Shown: in pieces, positions 5,785 through 7,809 of the stretch
Position numbering within the stretch: position 1 is the first letter of the stretch
How the letters are laid out: each line of letters starts with the position of its first letter
Source: an uncultured Planctomycetaceae bacterium
Lineage (GTDB): Bacteria; Planctomycetota; Planctomycetia; Pirellulales; Pirellulaceae
Reading direction: 5' to 3'
Assembly: GCA_937967755.1 (NCBI GenBank)
Contig: CALBTA010000004.1
Location: forward strand, 1 to 7,809
DNA: 7,809 bases
Translations under genes and position numbers: made by a program
Notes under the pieces: generated by a model
The model's input: the letters and a program-made list of their open reading frames with translations, nothing else
Told to the model about the DNA's origin: nothing
Databases searched by the model: none

Positions 5785-5927
5785 GCTGTCCAATCCCAAC
5801 TTATAAGAGACAAAACAATACACTGCGGTACCGCCAACTCGCGGCCCTGTCTAGGTCCATATTGAAGCAAGCCGTCATGTTACGCCTTCGCTAAGCGGCT
5901 TGCAAACAAATTGCTGCAAACAGCGCA
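5785..5927. other. Intergenic gap with inverted repeat upstream of the LamG gene
   Basis: This 143-base gap separates the stop of the large gene (5928) from the LamG start. A perfect 8-bp inverted repeat, GCAAGCCG at 5867-5874 and CGGCTTGC at 5896-5903, encloses a 21-base loop. It has no T-run after it on the minus strand, so it is only a weak terminator candidate. A 10-base palindrome GCGGTACCGC lies at 5825-5834, and a TATAAG -10-like hexamer reads on the minus strand at 5805-5800, too near the start codon to be convincing. Two copies of TGCAAACA (5901-5908 and 5915-5922) follow the stop of the large gene. Whether LamG has its own promoter cannot be settled here. Confidence 0.35.
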
Positions 5928-7809
5928 TCATTGCTCGTCGAGCTTTTTCAAGACGAGATTCAACTGCCGGGTGAGCAAGTCGACCCGCTGCTCCAACGCT
6001 TCGAGGCGGCGGCTCATGTCACCTCCGTCCGCCGGGGTATGAACGAGAGGTTGTTCCCCTGAGTCGCGGGCGGCTTGGGCCGCTTCCCTGGCGGCTTCCC
6101 GCGCGGCTTGTGCTTCGGCGACTTTCTCTTTCCGCTCTTCATCCAGCGCCTTCAATTTCGCCATCAGCGAACTGCTGGGTACTTCGGCCACCAAGAAGTA
6201 TTGAATGCTGTCACTTGCGAGGTTCTTGTCACTCACATCAATTCGAACAGGAATGGCGACCGGCGCTCCCTTGGGCTTTCGCCCCAGCACGGTGGTGGCG
6301 GCTTGGATCATGGGCACGGCCTTGGTGCGAAGCGTGTCGACATAGGACTCGCCGCGATTGCTGCGGCGGATGTCGTTCTCCAGTGTCTTGGCCGCTTCCG
6401 CCATGATCAGTTTCTCGTCAATCGTTACCGTGCCTGTGGCGGTATCGATCGAGACGGCGTCTTCGTAAGGCGTCAGCAGCGCGAACTTCAGCGGCCGCTC
6501 TCCACCGGTGGCGGCATGTTTTAGCGTCGTCTTGCCAGTACCGGTCAAGGCGAACGCCGACTGCCGCCGGGCCAACGTAATTTTGTCCTCCGCGCCCGAA
6601 CCAGCTTCGGCGTTTTCACCTTGCACGCGCCAACGATAGAGCTGAGAACCATGCACTACCAGTGCATCGCGATCGGCGACTTGCAAAATAGGACGGTGCG
6701 CTGGACTAACCTGCGCGTGCAGCAACTCGCGGGCGACAACTTGTTGCCCATCGATCGCGCCGCTGGCGGTGAGTTTCAGTTCCAATTGCGTGCGGGATGT
6801 ATGCGTCGATCCTGGCACTTGAATTCGCTGCGTGTTTTGGTCCAAAGCGACATTCACTTTTCCTCCGGAAAGCGGCAGCGTCGCCAGGCGAACCTGGCCA
6901 TTTCGTGAAGGCGAATATCGCACGTTATTGACCGGCGACCCACCCTTGGAAGTCAAGTAGGATGCCTGGCGAAGCTTGACATCAGCCCCGGGCAACTCGG
7001 GAAGATTCTTGGGCGCCACAAACAGTTTCGGCCGTAGGGATACATCATACAGGATGCCGTCGGAGAAGAGCCCTTCTTCCTTGACCATGCTTTGGGCGGT
7101 GTTGTTACGCTGGTGGATCGAATGCACGGTTTGATTCGATGGCCCGAACGTGCGGAGCTTTTCGTAGGTTTCCGCGTGGTAGACCTCCGCGCCCGACTGC
7201 GTTTCGAGCACCAGCAATTTCCCCAAGGCATGAATTTTTTGTATCGGTGCCGAAGCGACGATCGCTTTGGCGCGCTCGAGGTCGGCCAATTTCAGCACCT
7301 CGCACTTGGGAGTGCTGCTGGCCGTTTGCAACACCACCTGGGTTTCGGTTACGACCGCATGACCAATGTGTTCGGCCAATTTGCGCTGGGCGGTTGTCTC
7401 CCCTGTTGCCAAATTAATCAGGGCGATGCGGATCGGCAGATTGCTTGCGCCGGAGGGACGCCCGAACCGATCCAGGGTTTGGCCTTCCCAAATGAGGGCA
7501 TGTTTTCCGGACGCGTCGACAGCGACCGCCGAGGGCGAGAACGGCAACGAGACGCTGGGGAATACCACATCCAAATCGTACTGCACCGTTCTTTGAATAT
7601 CGGTGTGCTTGAAAGTGACTGCCAACTTCGACCGGCCAATTTGATCGGCCGTCGGTGTCCAGGTCATCGTGTTGCCGGCGATTTCCATTCCTTCCGGAGA
7701 GTCCTCGAATTCCAGCTTGATCCGCGGATCCTTGGGCAACAGTTTCAACTGATGCCGCTCTCCGATGACTAGCTGATCAGGGCCTTTGTGTTCCGCCAAC
7801 AAGACCGGC
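5928..7809 (-). CDS. Large Ig-like/beta-propeller-like protein with coiled-coil tail, C-terminal part; function unknown
   Basis: The frame is open to the right edge, so the N-terminus, with any signal peptide or catalytic domain, is missing; about 626 residues are visible. I do not recognise the full protein. Counting from the codon at 7802, residues about 8-80 form an Ig/cadherin-like unit with the typical ending MTWTPTADQIGRSKLAVTF. Residues about 86-220 look like WD40/beta-propeller blades (SAVAVDASGKHALIWEGQT, IALINLATGETTAQRKL, KLLVLETQSGAEVYHAETYEKLRTF). Residues 320-395 are beta-rich. A second Ig-like segment (about 415-465) has FALLTPYEDAVSIDTATGTVTI. The end is helical: a charged Ala/Glu/Arg repeat (about 546-580), then a leucine heptad coiled coil (598-624). 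No transmembrane segment is visible. An exported or envelope scaffold is likely but inferred. The LamG gene follows on the same strand after 143 bases. Confidence 0.8.
   Translation of the reverse strand, partial: PVLLAEHKGPDQLVIGERHQLKLLPKDPRIKLEFEDSPEGMEIAGNTMTWTPTADQIGRSKLAVTFKHTDIQRTVQYDLDVVFPSVSLPFSPSAVAVDASGKHALIWEGQTLDRFGRPSGASNLPIRIALINLATGETTAQRKLAEHIGHAVVTETQVVLQTASSTPKCEVLKLADLERAKAIVASAPIQKIHALGKLLVLETQSGAEVYHAETYEKLRTFGPSNQTVHSIHQRNNTAQSMVKEEGLFSDGILYDVSLRPKLFVAPKNLPELPGADVKLRQASYLTSKGGSPVNNVRYSPSRNGQVRLATLPLSGGKVNVALDQNTQRIQVPGSTHTSRTQLELKLTASGAIDGQQVVARELLHAQVSPAHRPILQVADRDALVVHGSQLYRWRVQGENAEAGSGAEDKITLARRQSAFALTGTGKTTLKHAATGGERPLKFALLTPYEDAVSIDTATGTVTIDEKLIMAEAAKTLENDIRRSNRGESYVDTLRTKAVPMIQAATTVLGRKPKGAPVAIPVRIDVSDKNLASDSIQYFLVAEVPSSSLMAKLKALDEERKEKVAEAQAAREAAREAAQAARDSGEQPLVHTPADGGDMSRRLEALEQRVDLLTRQLNLVLKKLDEQ

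Noticed and set aside
6524..6547. Walker A-like string TGTGKTTL (residues 420-426) in the large minus-strand protein
   Set aside because: It sits in a beta-rich Ig-like segment with no following Walker B, G-protein or AAA motifs; the match to a P-loop is by chance.

Overview
The window looks like chromosome from a planctomycete, most likely of the Pirellula/Blastopirellula/Rhodopirellula type. The base composition is moderately GC-rich. There is a Tat-exported sugar-isomerase-like enzyme, a secreted protein with a LamG-like jelly-roll, and a large protein with Ig-like segments. The intergenic gaps carry palindromic repeat elements. This assignment is inferred from protein style; no marker gene is present to prove it.

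Layout. Bases 1-636 (+) hold the C-terminal two thirds of a YhcC/YtqA-type radical SAM protein (TIGR01212 family). Its 3' end overlaps by 39 bases the 3' end of a convergent, membrane-anchored alpha/beta hydrolase (598-1488, -). Upstream of the hydrolase on the same strand, after a 115-base gap, lies hflX, a ribosome-associated GTPase (1604-2974, -). A 291-base divergent intergenic region follows (2975-3265). It holds an hflX-side -10 box, a 24-bp-arm inverted repeat (3118-3189) and a good sigma70-like promoter for the next gene. That gene (3266-4159, +) encodes a Tat-signal xylose-isomerase-like TIM-barrel protein. It converges on a LamG-domain secreted protein (4303-5784, -), and the 143-base gap between their stops is almost filled by two perfect 11-bp-stem hairpins in opposite orientation. 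From 5928 to the right edge (-) runs the C-terminal part of a large, unrecognised protein with Ig-like and possible beta-propeller regions and a coiled-coil tail. It is 143 bases upstream of the LamG gene on the same strand.

Function. The left half is housekeeping-like (radical SAM protein, hydrolase, HflX). The right half encodes proteins destined for the cell envelope or beyond. The LamG protein is the most unusual product: its last 95 residues hold a histidine-rich block built partly on a five-residue periodicity, then a tail with six cysteines, four of them in Cys-Pro pairs. The large protein and the LamG protein may form a transcription unit, but nothing in the sequence proves they work together. 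I found no tRNA, rRNA, CRISPR array, transposase, phage gene or recognisable defence system.
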